Assembly: GCA_026169535.1 (NCBI GenBank)
Contig: JAPFCU010000076.1
Location: forward strand, 19,665 to 83,664
Length of the DNA stretch: 64,000 nt
Source: Blautia sp.
Lineage (GTDB): Bacteria; Bacillota; Clostridia; Lachnospirales; Lachnospiraceae
Direction: 5' to 3'
Made by a program: the position numbers and the translations under genes. Positions within the stretch are counted from its first letter, which is position 1; each line of letters begins with the position of its first letter. Positions 1 to 7,325 of the stretch are shown here, one piece after another. Below the pieces are notes generated by a model. It worked only from the letters and a program-made list of their open reading frames with translations, was not told where the DNA came from and searched no databases.

Positions 1-2
1 AT

Positions 3-1073
3 CTTCTTGATCCGACAATTTTATCTGTTTCAGCGGAACTGCGTAAAATTGCTCTGATCATTATTTTGCTGAAAGCAGGATTGTCTCTGGATCTGGATGA
101 CCTAAAAAAGGTGGGGAGACCTGCCATATTGCTGTCGTTTGTTCCGGCATCCTGTGAAATGCTCGCGTATGTATTATTTGCACCTGAAATACTGGGAGTT
201 ACAAAAGCGGAGGCAGCTGTTATGGGAGCAGTACTCAGCGCAGTGTCACCTGCTGTTGTTGTTCCGAGAATGGTGCAGTATATAGATACGAAATGGGGAA
301 CGAAAAAGGCAATTCCGCAAATGATCATGGCAGGAGCATCATGTGACGATATTTTTGTAATTGTGTTATTTACAACATTTTTAGGAGTGGTACAGGGTGG
401 AAATGCCAATCTCAAAGCGTTTGCGGATATTCCTATCTCAATTTTAACAGGGATCACGGCAGGCTGTATTATGGGAGGGCTGCTTTACCTGTTTTTTGAA
501 ACGGCATATGCCCGCAAAAATTATGTACGAAACAGTATGAAAGTAATTATAATATTAGGAGCAGCATTTCTTTTAAATTCCATTGAGGAGCAATTAGATG
601 GGGTTGTAGCATTATCCGGATTATTGGCGGTGGTCAGTATGGCATGTGTTTTGAAAAAGAAGAGCCCGGTATTTGTTTCTAAAAGATTATCTGAAAAATT
701 TGGAAAACTATGGCTTGCTGCTGAAGTTGTATTATTTGTACTTGTAGGAGCCGCCGTAGATATAAGATATACAGTAGTTGCGGGATTTTCCTCTGTTGTG
801 ATGATTTTGACAGCATTGCTTATAAGGTCAGCCGGAGTTTTACTTTGTACTGTCAAGACAGATCTTTCCTGGAAAGAGCGAATATTTTGCGTGATTGCAT
901 ATTTACCGAAAGCAACAGTGCAGGCAGCAATTGGATCGGTTCCTTTGGCGGCAGGTCTTTCATGTGGGAAAATAGTTTTATCAGTTGCGGTTATGGCAAT
1001 TGTTATTACTGCACCGTTAGGAGCATTAGGCATGGACTGTTCCTATAAAAAGTTACTTGAAAAAGAAAACTGA
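3..1073 (+). CDS. Cation:proton antiporter (CPA-type), 5'-truncated by window edge
   Basis: The reading frame is open from base 3 with no start codon inside the window before it, so the N-terminus lies upstream. About 356 residues are visible, nearly all hydrophobic, with roughly nine or ten membrane segments separated by short charged loops. The text SAELRKIALIIILLKAGLSLD followed by repeated small-residue helices is typical of the sodium/hydrogen exchanger (CPA1/CPA2) fold. It would exchange Na+ or K+ for H+ across the cytoplasmic membrane. It ends with TGA, followed by a GC-rich hairpin and then the tRNA-Gln gene, so it is probably the last gene of its transcript. The substrate ion cannot be told from sequence alone. 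Confidence 0.8.
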   Translation, partial: LLDPTILSVSAELRKIALIIILLKAGLSLDLDDLKKVGRPAILLSFVPASCEMLAYVLFAPEILGVTKAEAAVMGAVLSAVSPAVVVPRMVQYIDTKWGTKKAIPQMIMAGASCDDIFVIVLFTTFLGVVQGGNANLKAFADIPISILTGITAGCIMGGLLYLFFETAYARKNYVRNSMKVIIILGAAFLLNSIEEQLDGVVALSGLLAVVSMACVLKKKSPVFVSKRLSEKFGKLWLAAEVVLFVLVGAAVDIRYTVVAGFSSVVMILTALLIRSAGVLLCTVKTDLSWKERIFCVIAYLPKATVQAAIGSVPLAAGLSCGKIVLSVAVMAIVITAPLGALGMDCSYKKLLEKEN

Positions 1074-1095
1074 TATAATTTTCGAAAATAGCAGC

Positions 1096-1123
1096 TACCC
1101 CGGACTCGCAGGTTACCGGGGTA
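1096..1123 (+). terminator. GC-rich hairpin after antiporter gene, weak terminator
   Basis: TACCCCGG (1096-1103) pairs with CCGGGGTA (1116-1123) around a 12-nt loop. There is no T-run directly after it, so it may be a processing or stability hairpin at the end of the antiporter mRNA rather than a true intrinsic terminator. Confidence 0.4.
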
Positions 1124-1243
1124 AGATTGGTATTGTTATATAGGGATAACTGTCTTTGGAATATATAAAAACAGTATTTATATTGGCGGATTTGAAGAAA
1201 AAATAAAAAATGCAAAAAAAATAAAAAAATTTAAAAAAAGGGC

Positions 1244-1272
1244 TTGCATTTTTCTGGAGACTATTATATAAT
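1244..1272 (+). promoter_or_regulatory. Promoter of tRNA-Gln
   Basis: A -35 box TTGCAT (1244-1249), a 17-bp spacer and a perfect -10 box TATAAT (1267-1272) lie about 34 bp before the tRNA. The stretch just upstream is very A-rich and could act as an UP element. Confidence 0.75.
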
Positions 1273-1305
1273 ACCACTTGTCGCAAGCGAAAAGCGAAAA
1301 CATAA

Positions 1306-1377
1306 AGGGCTATCGCCAAACGGTAAGGCAACGGACTCTGACTCCGTCATTTCAAGGTTCGAATCCTTGTAGCCCTG
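1306..1377 (+). tRNA. tRNA-Gln (anticodon CTG)
   Basis: The cloverleaf folds as follows: acceptor AGGGCTA (1306-1312) with TAGCCCT (1370-1376), D-stem GCC/GGC, anticodon stem ACGGA/TCCGT with anticodon CTG at 1338-1340, and T-arm CAAGG-TTCGAAT-CCTTG. The discriminator is G1377. The 3' CCA is not encoded (CTG follows). The body matches the usual bacterial tRNA-Gln. It is a single-gene transcript with its own promoter and terminator. The CTG anticodon marks the CAG-specific isoacceptor, so a TTG isoacceptor should exist elsewhere in the genome. Confidence 0.93.
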
Positions 1378-1380
1378 CTG

Positions 1381-1410
1381 AGAGCACTTCAAAAGAAGTG
1401 CTCTTTTTTT
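1381..1410 (+). terminator. Intrinsic terminator of tRNA-Gln
   Basis: AGAGCACTTC (1381-1390), an AAAA loop and GAAGTGCTCT (1395-1404) form a perfect 10-bp stem followed by a T-run. It abuts the 3' end of the convergent lysR gene, whose stop codon lies at 1409-1411. Confidence 0.9.
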
Positions 1411-2359
1411 ATTTCTTACTCATTTTCAGGAATTCTTCCATAGCACGGCTTAAGTAGCGGCCTTTTTTCCAGTAAAAGCAGATATTACGGCAATTATCTT
1501 TTAGAGGGAGCTTATAGTAAACAACATTTGGGTCAGGACTGACTTTAGAAACCATGATATCTCCGATAAATGAGATTCCCATTCCGGAGCAGGTAACATT
1601 ATAGGAAGTCATCTGCTGATCCATTTCAAATACCACTACGGGATCGAAATTATTTTCCCGGCAGATATTTATTGCTCTTTTTCCGGTATCATTTTCCTGT
1701 TTCAGCATGATGAAGGGTTCGTTGCGGAATCGGGAAAAGGGAACAGAGGGAAAATCAGATCCCAGAAATTTTCCAGTCTGGATATCACATACAGAAAGCT
1801 GAAATTCTTTCAAATCTTTGTTGATGGAAAAAGATCTGGGGACTGCAAGGATCAGATGCTCTTCCTGATAAAGTCTGTTGTCAAAAATTTCAGGATCCAG
1901 ATATGTATTGTCCAGGATCAGGTCGATCATTCCTCTTTGGAGTAATTTTGTCAGTTTGACTGTGGATTCTTCTACCAATTGGATCTGAATATGTGGATAA
2001 CGTGCTGCAAAGGCTGCAATCATAGGAGGAAGAAACCAGGAGGAAAACAGGTTGCTTCCTCCAAGAACAAGACTTCCGGTTTTTAGTCCTTCCCAGTCAT
2101 TGATAAAATCAGAAAAGTCACGTTCAATATTCATGATGCGTTCTACACATTGCATGTACTGTTTTCCACATTCGGTCAGACCTAATGGTTTGGTACTGCG
2201 GTCAAAAATAGGATATCCGATCCGATTTTCCACCCTTCTGACATTGGCACTGAGAGAAGGCTGAGAAATAAACAGGTTTGCAGCAGCTTTAGAAAAGCTT
2301 TTTTCTTTATAAACTTCATAAACATATTCCATTCCCTGAAACATAAGATTCTCCTTCAT
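1409..2359 (-). CDS. LysR-family transcriptional regulator
   Basis: This 316-residue protein has the usual LysR length. The N-terminal winged helix-turn-helix (residues about 5-65) contains SFSKAAANLFISQPSLSANVRRVE, a characteristic LysR recognition helix, followed by the linker helix and a two-lobe periplasmic-binding-protein-like effector domain. It is divergent from aspA with 146 bp between the start codons, the classic layout for a LysR protein that controls its neighbour and itself. The effector could be a C4-dicarboxylate or aspartate, but that is inferred from the neighbour only. A 15-bp AT-rich palindrome lies 17 bp upstream of its start. Confidence 0.9.
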   Translation of the reverse strand: MKENLMFQGMEYVYEVYKEKSFSKAAANLFISQPSLSANVRRVENRIGYPIFDRSTKPLGLTECGKQYMQCVERIMNIERDFSDFINDWEGLKTGSLVLGGSNLFSSWFLPPMIAAFAARYPHIQIQLVEESTVKLTKLLQRGMIDLILDNTYLDPEIFDNRLYQEEHLILAVPRSFSINKDLKEFQLSVCDIQTGKFLGSDFPSVPFSRFRNEPFIMLKQENDTGKRAINICRENNFDPVVVFEMDQQMTSYNVTCSGMGISFIGDIMVSKVSPDPNVVYYKLPLKDNCRNICFYWKKGRYLSRAMEEFLKMSKK

Positions 2360-2375
2360 AAATATAGTTTTAAAA

Positions 2376-2390
2376 TTATAATAATTATAA
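2376..2390. promoter_or_regulatory. Palindrome in lysR-aspA intergenic region
   Basis: TTATAATAATTATAA is a perfect palindrome around one central base, between the two divergent genes and upstream of the aspA -35 box. LysR proteins bind dyads of this size (T-N11-A type) near position -65, so it is a plausible site, but AT-rich palindromes arise easily by chance. Confidence 0.35.
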
Positions 2391-2402
2391 AATTATATGT
2401 AT

Positions 2403-2431
2403 TTGATTATATTATATCATGTCATTATAAT
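2403..2431 (+). promoter_or_regulatory. aspA promoter
   Basis: TTGATT (2403-2408), a 17-bp spacer and a perfect TATAAT (2426-2431) lie 75 bp upstream of the aspA start. Confidence 0.7.
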
Positions 2432-2505
2432 AAGGACAATGAATAGATACAGAGAAAGAACGGAAAGCAACATATAAAACAGGAAAAAGAAAAGGGAGAA
2501 GGAAA

Positions 2506-3948
2506 ATGGGAGACGTACAGAAGAAACAGGATTTTCGTGTGGAAAAGGATTCGATTGGAACAAAAGATGTTCCTCAGAATGTTTATTATGGAGTGCAGTC
2601 CCTTCGTGCAGCGGAAAATTTTCACATTACAGGACTGAATATGCATCCGGAGATCATCAACAGCCTTGCTTACATAAAAAAGGCAGCAGCCATTACCAAC
2701 TGTGAGGTAGGGATTCTTGACAAAAAGAAAGCAAAGGCCATTGTTCAGGCATGTGATGAAATCCTGGAGGGAAAGCTTCATGGAGATTTTATTGTAGATC
2801 CCATTCAGGGAGGCGCAGGAACTTCTTTGAATATGAATGCAAATGAAGTAATTGCCAATCGGGCCATCGAAATTCTGGGCGGAGAAAAAGGAGATTATTC
2901 CATTATCAATCCCAATGATGATGTAAACTGCGGACAGTCTACTAATGATGTCATTCCCACTGCAGGAAAGATGACATCGCTTCGTCTTCTTAAAAATCTG
3001 AAAAAAGAGCTTCTTCGTTTACACAAAGCTCTTTGTGAGAAGGCAAAGGAATTTGACCATGTGATTAAAATGGGACGTACTCAGATGCAGGATGCAGTTC
3101 CGATTCGCCTTGGACAGGAATTTAATGCATATTCAGTTGCCATTATGCGCGATATCCACAGAATGGACCGGGCAATGGAAGAGATGTGCACCCTGAATAT
3201 GGGAGGAACTGCTGTCGGAACAGGAATCAATGCGGACGAGGCGTATCTCCGCCGGATCGTACCGAATCTTGTAGAAGTTTCTGATATGGAATTTGTACAG
3301 GCTTATGATCTGATTGATGCCACACAGAACCTGGATTCTTTTGTATCTGTTTCCGGTGCGGTAAAAGCCTGTGCAGTGACCCTTTCTAAAATTGCCAATG
3401 ACCTGCGGCTTATGTCCTCCGGTCCGAGAGCCGGATTTGGAGAAATCAATCTTCCGGCAAAACAGAATGGTTCTTCTATTATGCCGGGAAAGGTGAATCC
3501 GGTTATTCCGGAAGTTGTAAATCAGGTGGCTTTTAATATCATTGGAAATGATGTGACGATCACCATGGCAGCAGAAGCGGGTCAGCTGGAGCTGAATGCC
3601 TTTGAACCGATTGTATTTTACTGCATGTTCCAGTCCATTGATACACTGGCTTATGCGGTGCAGACCTTTGTTGATAACTGTGTGACAGGAATCACAGCAA
3701 ATGAGACACGCTGCCGATACCTTGTGGAAAACAGTGTAGGGATTATTACTGCTATCTGTCCTCATGTGGGATATCAGAAAGCAGCAGATATTGCGAAAAA
3801 AGCTATCAAAACAGGTGAATCTGTGCGAAATCTTATCCTTCAGGAAGGAATCCTTACGGAAGAACAGATGGATCATATTCTTGATCCGGTAAATATGACA
3901 GAACCGGGAATTTCAGGCAAAGAACTTTTAATGGCTGGAGATAAATAA
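2506..3948 (+). CDS. aspA: Aspartate ammonia-lyase
   Basis: This 480-residue protein has the standard length for the fumarase/aspartase superfamily. It catalyses reversible deamination of L-aspartate to fumarate plus ammonia in the cytoplasm. The superfamily signature GSSIMPGKVNPVIPE carries the catalytic Ser of the mobile loop. The following text MAAEAGQLELNAFEP and the N-terminal IGTKDVPQNVYYGVQSLRA favour aspartase over class II fumarase. The start is supported by the GGGAGAAGG ribosome-binding site about 7 bp upstream. It has its own promoter and terminator, so it is monocistronic and probably controlled by the divergent LysR protein. Confidence 0.93.
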   Translation: MGDVQKKQDFRVEKDSIGTKDVPQNVYYGVQSLRAAENFHITGLNMHPEIINSLAYIKKAAAITNCEVGILDKKKAKAIVQACDEILEGKLHGDFIVDPIQGGAGTSLNMNANEVIANRAIEILGGEKGDYSIINPNDDVNCGQSTNDVIPTAGKMTSLRLLKNLKKELLRLHKALCEKAKEFDHVIKMGRTQMQDAVPIRLGQEFNAYSVAIMRDIHRMDRAMEEMCTLNMGGTAVGTGINADEAYLRRIVPNLVEVSDMEFVQAYDLIDATQNLDSFVSVSGAVKACAVTLSKIANDLRLMSSGPRAGFGEINLPAKQNGSSIMPGKVNPVIPEVVNQVAFNIIGNDVTITMAAEAGQLELNAFEPIVFYCMFQSIDTLAYAVQTFVDNCVTGITANETRCRYLVENSVGIITAICPHVGYQKAADIAKKAIKTGESVRNLILQEGILTEEQMDHILDPVNMTEPGISGKELLMAGDK

Positions 3949-3997
3949 AAATACAGACAGAAAAGCAGCAGAAATATATAAAACTGCCCTCACACTT

Positions 3998-4041
3998 CCT
4001 CTGACAGGTATTTATTTAGATACCTGCCAGGGGATTTTTTT
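3998..4041 (+). terminator. Intrinsic terminator of aspA
   Basis: CAGGTAT (4005-4011) pairs with ATACCTG (4020-4026). An outer CCTCTG/CAGGGG helix across an A.C mismatch extends the stem, and a run of seven T follows. Confidence 0.85.
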
Positions 4042-4104
4042 GTTGCGGCATAAAAAATGAAAAGTTATAATAAAGGCAGATATACGCAGAAAAGGGGAAT
4101 AAAA

Positions 4105-4812
4105 ATGTCATATAGTTTCAGTGGAAGAGTCCGCTACAGCGAAACAGGAGAAAACGGACTGCTTACTTTGCCGGGAATCCTGAATTACTTTCAGGACTGC
4201 AGTACATTTCATTCGGAGGAAATAGGGAATGGAATGAAGATTTTGAAAGAGAAAAACAAGTTCTGGGTTCTTTCTGCCTGGCAGGTTGTGGTTAATCGAT
4301 ATCCGGCTCTGGGAGAAGAAGTCGTTACATCTACATGGCCTTATAGTTTTCGGGGATTTATGGGACAGCGTAATTTCACAATGGATACAAAAGAAGGGGA
4401 AAGGCTGGCCTACGCCAATACTTTCTGGACTTTTATTGATGGAAAAAACGGTTTTCCCTGTAAGCTCAAACCGGAGGATACAGAAGGTTATGAACTGGAA
4501 GAAAAACTGGATATGGAATATGCTTCCAGGAAGATTATGATGCCGGCCGGATTTTTGCCGGAAGAATCGTTTACGATCCAGAAGCATCATCTGGATACCA
4601 ATCATCATGTGAACAACTGTCAGTATATCCAGATGGCAATGGACTATCTTCCAGCAGACTTTCCTCTCCGTCAGATGCGGGCAGAATATAAACAGCAGGC
4701 AAGACTTTCGGATGTGATTTGTCCGGAGGTATCTGCGGATGCGGATAAGGTTGTGGTCAGCCTTAATGATATACACGGGGAACCTTATGCGGTGGTGGAG
4801 TTTATAAGGTAA
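4105..4812 (+). CDS. Acyl-ACP thioesterase (FatA/FatB-like)
   Basis: This 235-residue protein has two tandem hot-dog domains. It would hydrolyse acyl-ACP to release free fatty acid and ACP. The first half has the hot-dog helix text LLTLPGILNYFQDCSTFHSEE. The second half has HHLDTNHHVNNCQYIQMAMDY, matching the conserved D-x-N-x-H-V-N-N catalytic region of the family. I chose ATG 4105 because AAGGGG sits 5-10 bp before it; the in-frame ATG at 4057 would add 16 basic residues that do not belong to the fold. It is followed 37 bp later by the AroE-like gene and could share its transcript. The chain-length preference is unknown. Confidence 0.85.
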   Translation: MSYSFSGRVRYSETGENGLLTLPGILNYFQDCSTFHSEEIGNGMKILKEKNKFWVLSAWQVVVNRYPALGEEVVTSTWPYSFRGFMGQRNFTMDTKEGERLAYANTFWTFIDGKNGFPCKLKPEDTEGYELEEKLDMEYASRKIMMPAGFLPEESFTIQKHHLDTNHHVNNCQYIQMAMDYLPADFPLRQMRAEYKQQARLSDVICPEVSADADKVVVSLNDIHGEPYAVVEFIR

Positions 4813-4849
4813 AAGCTATAAGAAGAATAAAAACAGGAGGTATTACAAA

Positions 4850-5707
4850 ATGGGGAAATCTTATCAGAAACAGTGGACGGGTGTATTTGGAGATCCAGTA
4901 GACGATAATCCTACAGTGGTTATGGAGCAGGCTGCTTTTGATGCAGCAGGAATTCCTATGGAGTATTTGACTATTCAGGTAAAAAAAGGACAGCTTGAAG
5001 CTGCAATACAGGGAATGCGAGCAATGAATTTTACAGGTATTAATATTACTATGCCTCATAAAGGAGAGGTCCTGAAATATCTGGATGAAATATCAGAGAG
5101 CGCCCGTACTATGGGAGCAGTGAATACTGTTTATTGGAAAAATGAAAAACTTGTCGGTGAGAATACAGATGGTAAGGGGTTTTTAAAAAGTTTACAGGAT
5201 GAAAAAATTTCAATAGAAGGAAAAAAAGCAATGATACTGGGTGCAGGGGGTGCGGCTAGAGCCATAGCAGTGGAATTGGCAGGAGCAGGTATTCAGACAA
5301 TTGTGATCATTAATGGAAATGAGAAACATGGACAGGCACTAGTGGATATTATTAATGAGAAAACCAGCACAGAGGGAGTTTTTGTCCCCTGGAAGGGCGA
5401 CGTTCATATTCCGGAAGACACAGATATTCTCGTAAATGCGACACCGATAGGATTTGTGGATGACAAGAAGCCGGCAATTGTATATGATGATCTGAAAGAA
5501 GGAATGATTGTTTGTGATGTGATACCAAATAAAGCATGGACAGGATTTCTTCTGGAGGCAAGAGACAGAGGACTTAAGACTTTTAATGGACTTCAGATGC
5601 TGATCAATCAGGGAGTAATTGCATATGAACTGTGGACAGGTAAGAAGGCACCTGTTTCTGTAATGCGTGAGGCAATGGAAAGAGAGTATGGGGTAAGGCT
5701 TTCTTGA
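4850..5707 (+). CDS. Shikimate/quinate dehydrogenase-like protein (AroE/YdiB family)
   Basis: This 285-residue NAD(P)-dependent oxidoreductase of the shikimate dehydrogenase fold has an N-terminal substrate domain (about 1-110), then a Rossmann domain with ILGAGGAARAIAVEL. It retains NITMPHKG with the catalytic Lys and GENTDGKG with the catalytic Asp. The usual G-x-P-x-x-x-S-x-S-P stretch that holds the substrate carboxylate reads GDPVDDNPTVVM here, so the Ser-x-Ser pair is replaced by Asn-Pro-Thr. No other aromatic-pathway gene is nearby; a LacI regulator and sugar operon follow. It may therefore act on quinate or another polyol acid rather than on 3-dehydroshikimate. The AGGAGG ribosome-binding site supports the start. 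Confidence 0.8.
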   Translation: MGKSYQKQWTGVFGDPVDDNPTVVMEQAAFDAAGIPMEYLTIQVKKGQLEAAIQGMRAMNFTGINITMPHKGEVLKYLDEISESARTMGAVNTVYWKNEKLVGENTDGKGFLKSLQDEKISIEGKKAMILGAGGAARAIAVELAGAGIQTIVIINGNEKHGQALVDIINEKTSTEGVFVPWKGDVHIPEDTDILVNATPIGFVDDKKPAIVYDDLKEGMIVCDVIPNKAWTGFLLEARDRGLKTFNGLQMLINQGVIAYELWTGKKAPVSVMREAMEREYGVRLS

Positions 5708-5783
5708 ATAGAAAATTGGAAAATTTTTGAAGTGTTTATCATTTTTCTAAAGAGTTGTTATTGTACCACGCTAAAGAATTTCG

Positions 5784-5826
5784 TATAATTTAAAAAATAA
5801 ATATTTCCATGTGAATTGGAAATATT
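5784..5826 (+). promoter_or_regulatory. -10 box and inverted repeat upstream of LacI gene
   Basis: A perfect TATAAT (5784-5789) has a weak -35 TTGTAC 17 bp upstream (5761-5766). Just downstream AATATTTCCA (5800-5809) and TGGAAATATT (5817-5826) form a perfect 10-bp inverted repeat with a 7-nt spacer. It covers the expected start of transcription, so it may be an autoregulatory operator or a 5' UTR hairpin. Confidence 0.5.
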
Positions 5827-5886
5827 ATTAAAATAGACAAAAGAGGGAGCTGCTGGGATACAGCAGATATAGAAAAAGGTGAAACC

Positions 5887-6969
5887 ATGAGCGGTATTAA
5901 AGATGTGGCAAAAAGGGCAGGAGTTTCGATTTCCACAGTTTCCAATGTATTAAACAAATCGAAATATGTTAGTCCGGAACTGGTAAAGAAGGTAGAACAG
6001 GCAGTGAAAGAACTGTCTTATGAAGCAAATCCTATTGCACGAAGTATGAAAAATAATAAAACAGGGACAATTGGTGTGATCACCGAGGATATGTGTGGGG
6101 TTTTTTATCCTTATGTTGTGAGAGGAATCAATTCAGTGGCAGTAGAAAAGGGATACCAGATTGTAGTATGCGATGCGCAGGGTACATACGGAGACCGTCA
6201 TGCGATCAAAAGGGAAAAAGAACTGTTCAGCCGTTTGATCGCAAATAGAGTAGATGGTATTATTTTTGCATCAACAGTATCCATTGAAAATAAAGAGAAA
6301 TATATCGGTCAGATTAAAAAACTGGCAAATAAATACAAGAAAATCCCCTTGGTAAGTATAGAAAGAGATTTTACCGATGTGGGAATTGATTCTGTTTATT
6401 TTGATGGTTATACAAATGCAAAGACAGCAGTAAGTCATCTTATAAACTGCGGCTGCAAAAAAATCTGTCATATTTCAGGCCCTATGGAAATGGAGATTGT
6501 CAGGGAGCGAGTTATAGGATATAAAGCCTGTCTGGAGGAGAATCAGCTGTTTTTTGACGAAAGCAAGATGGTAATTCATGGAGATTACAGCCATCAGAGC
6601 GGGTATACGGTTATGAAACAGCTTATGATGCAGGTACCGGATTTAGATGGTGTTTTTTGTGGGAACGATCAGATGGCTATTGGTGTGCTGAAGTTTTTAA
6701 AGGAAAACGGGAAACGTGTTCCGGAAGATGTGAAGGTTATCGGATATGATGATGTGTTTATTGCCAGTGTAGTAGAACCTGCTTTATCGTCTATCCATGT
6801 AAGAAAGCGTCATGCAGGAATAGAATCAGCCAGAATGCTGTTCCAGAGAATTGAAAATTCTGATGAAGAAAGTATAAAACCAATAGGCATAAAAATGGAT
6901 GCAAAGCTTGTAGTACGTCAGTCTACAGTAAGCAGTGCATCAGAAGACTGGAATTTGGTAGACTGGTAA
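5887..6969 (+). CDS. LacI-family transcriptional regulator of the adjacent sugar operon
   Basis: This 360-residue protein has an N-terminal LacI helix-turn-helix and hinge helix (residues 1-60, IKDVAKRAGVSISTVSNVLN) and a periplasmic-binding-protein-like sensor domain ending near residue 350. It lies directly upstream of the ABC/cupin sugar operon, separated by a terminator and a promoter region with four A/T-flanked ACGT-type palindromes of the sort LacI proteins bind. The likely role is repression of the operon until the transported sugar or a metabolite binds. The inducer is not known. Confidence 0.9.
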   Translation: MSGIKDVAKRAGVSISTVSNVLNKSKYVSPELVKKVEQAVKELSYEANPIARSMKNNKTGTIGVITEDMCGVFYPYVVRGINSVAVEKGYQIVVCDAQGTYGDRHAIKREKELFSRLIANRVDGIIFASTVSIENKEKYIGQIKKLANKYKKIPLVSIERDFTDVGIDSVYFDGYTNAKTAVSHLINCGCKKICHISGPMEMEIVRERVIGYKACLEENQLFFDESKMVIHGDYSHQSGYTVMKQLMMQVPDLDGVFCGNDQMAIGVLKFLKENGKRVPEDVKVIGYDDVFIASVVEPALSSIHVRKRHAGIESARMLFQRIENSDEESIKPIGIKMDAKLVVRQSTVSSASEDWNLVDW

Positions 6970-6970
6970 A

Positions 6971-6999
6971 AGAGAGGCGTAATTTGCCTCTCTTTTTTT
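6971..6999 (+). terminator. Intrinsic terminator of LacI gene
   Basis: AGAGAGGC (6971-6978) pairs with GCCTCTCT (6986-6993) around a 7-nt loop, followed by a run of T to 6999. It separates the regulator from the sugar operon. Confidence 0.9.
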
Positions 7000-7118
7000 A
7001 CTTGAAAAATCCAAATGAATATACAAATTTTGCAAATAACTATAGTTACAAATGTTTTTCCAGAAGTGATGTGGGAAATCAGTATATGACAATGTACACA
7101 TTGCACAAAAATATAATA

Positions 7119-7153
7119 GAAAAACGTTTAAACATGCACAAAAAACGATTTTT
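7119..7153. promoter_or_regulatory. Two LacI-type operator-like palindromes
   Basis: GAAAAACGTTTAAAC (7119-7133) and AAAAACGATTTTT (7141-7153) are near-symmetric around a central CG. They lie 21 bp apart centre to centre, about two helical turns, upstream of the operon promoter. They share the AAAACG half-site with the sites at 7177 and 7290. Confidence 0.55.
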
Positions 7154-7166
7154 TAAGGAAATATAA

Positions 7167-7195
7167 TTGACAAAAACGTTTTTCTGGATTATAGT
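7167..7195 (+). promoter_or_regulatory. Sugar operon promoter with operator in the spacer
   Basis: A consensus -35 TTGACA (7167-7172), a 17-bp spacer and -10 TATAGT (7190-7195). The perfect palindrome AAAAACGTTTTT (7172-7183) fills most of the spacer, so a bound LacI-type repressor would directly block RNA polymerase. Confidence 0.75.
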
Positions 7196-7283
7196 GTAAT
7201 CACCTTGAACAACAAATATTTAAAATTTTAAATCCATATAGTACAAATACACAAAAAATATGGATTTATTTTTTTAAGACTTA

Positions 7284-7296
7284 GAAAAACGTTTTA
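7284..7296. promoter_or_regulatory. Downstream LacI-type operator
   Basis: GAAAAACGTTTTA lies 30 bp before the first gene of the operon and 113 bp from the palindrome in the promoter spacer. It could act as an auxiliary operator for looping or as a roadblock. Confidence 0.5.
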
Positions 7297-7325
7297 CTAG
7301 AAAACGGAGAAAGAGAGGGAGACAG

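Noticed and set aside
521..1033. 170-residue open frame on the minus strand inside the antiporter gene
   Set aside because: It lies wholly within a clear membrane-protein gene, has no ribosome-binding site, and its composition is that of an antisense shadow.
4057..4104. Longer start for the acyl-ACP thioesterase
   Set aside because: It adds 16 basic residues and lacks a Shine-Dalgarno, whereas ATG 4105 has AAGGGG at proper spacing.
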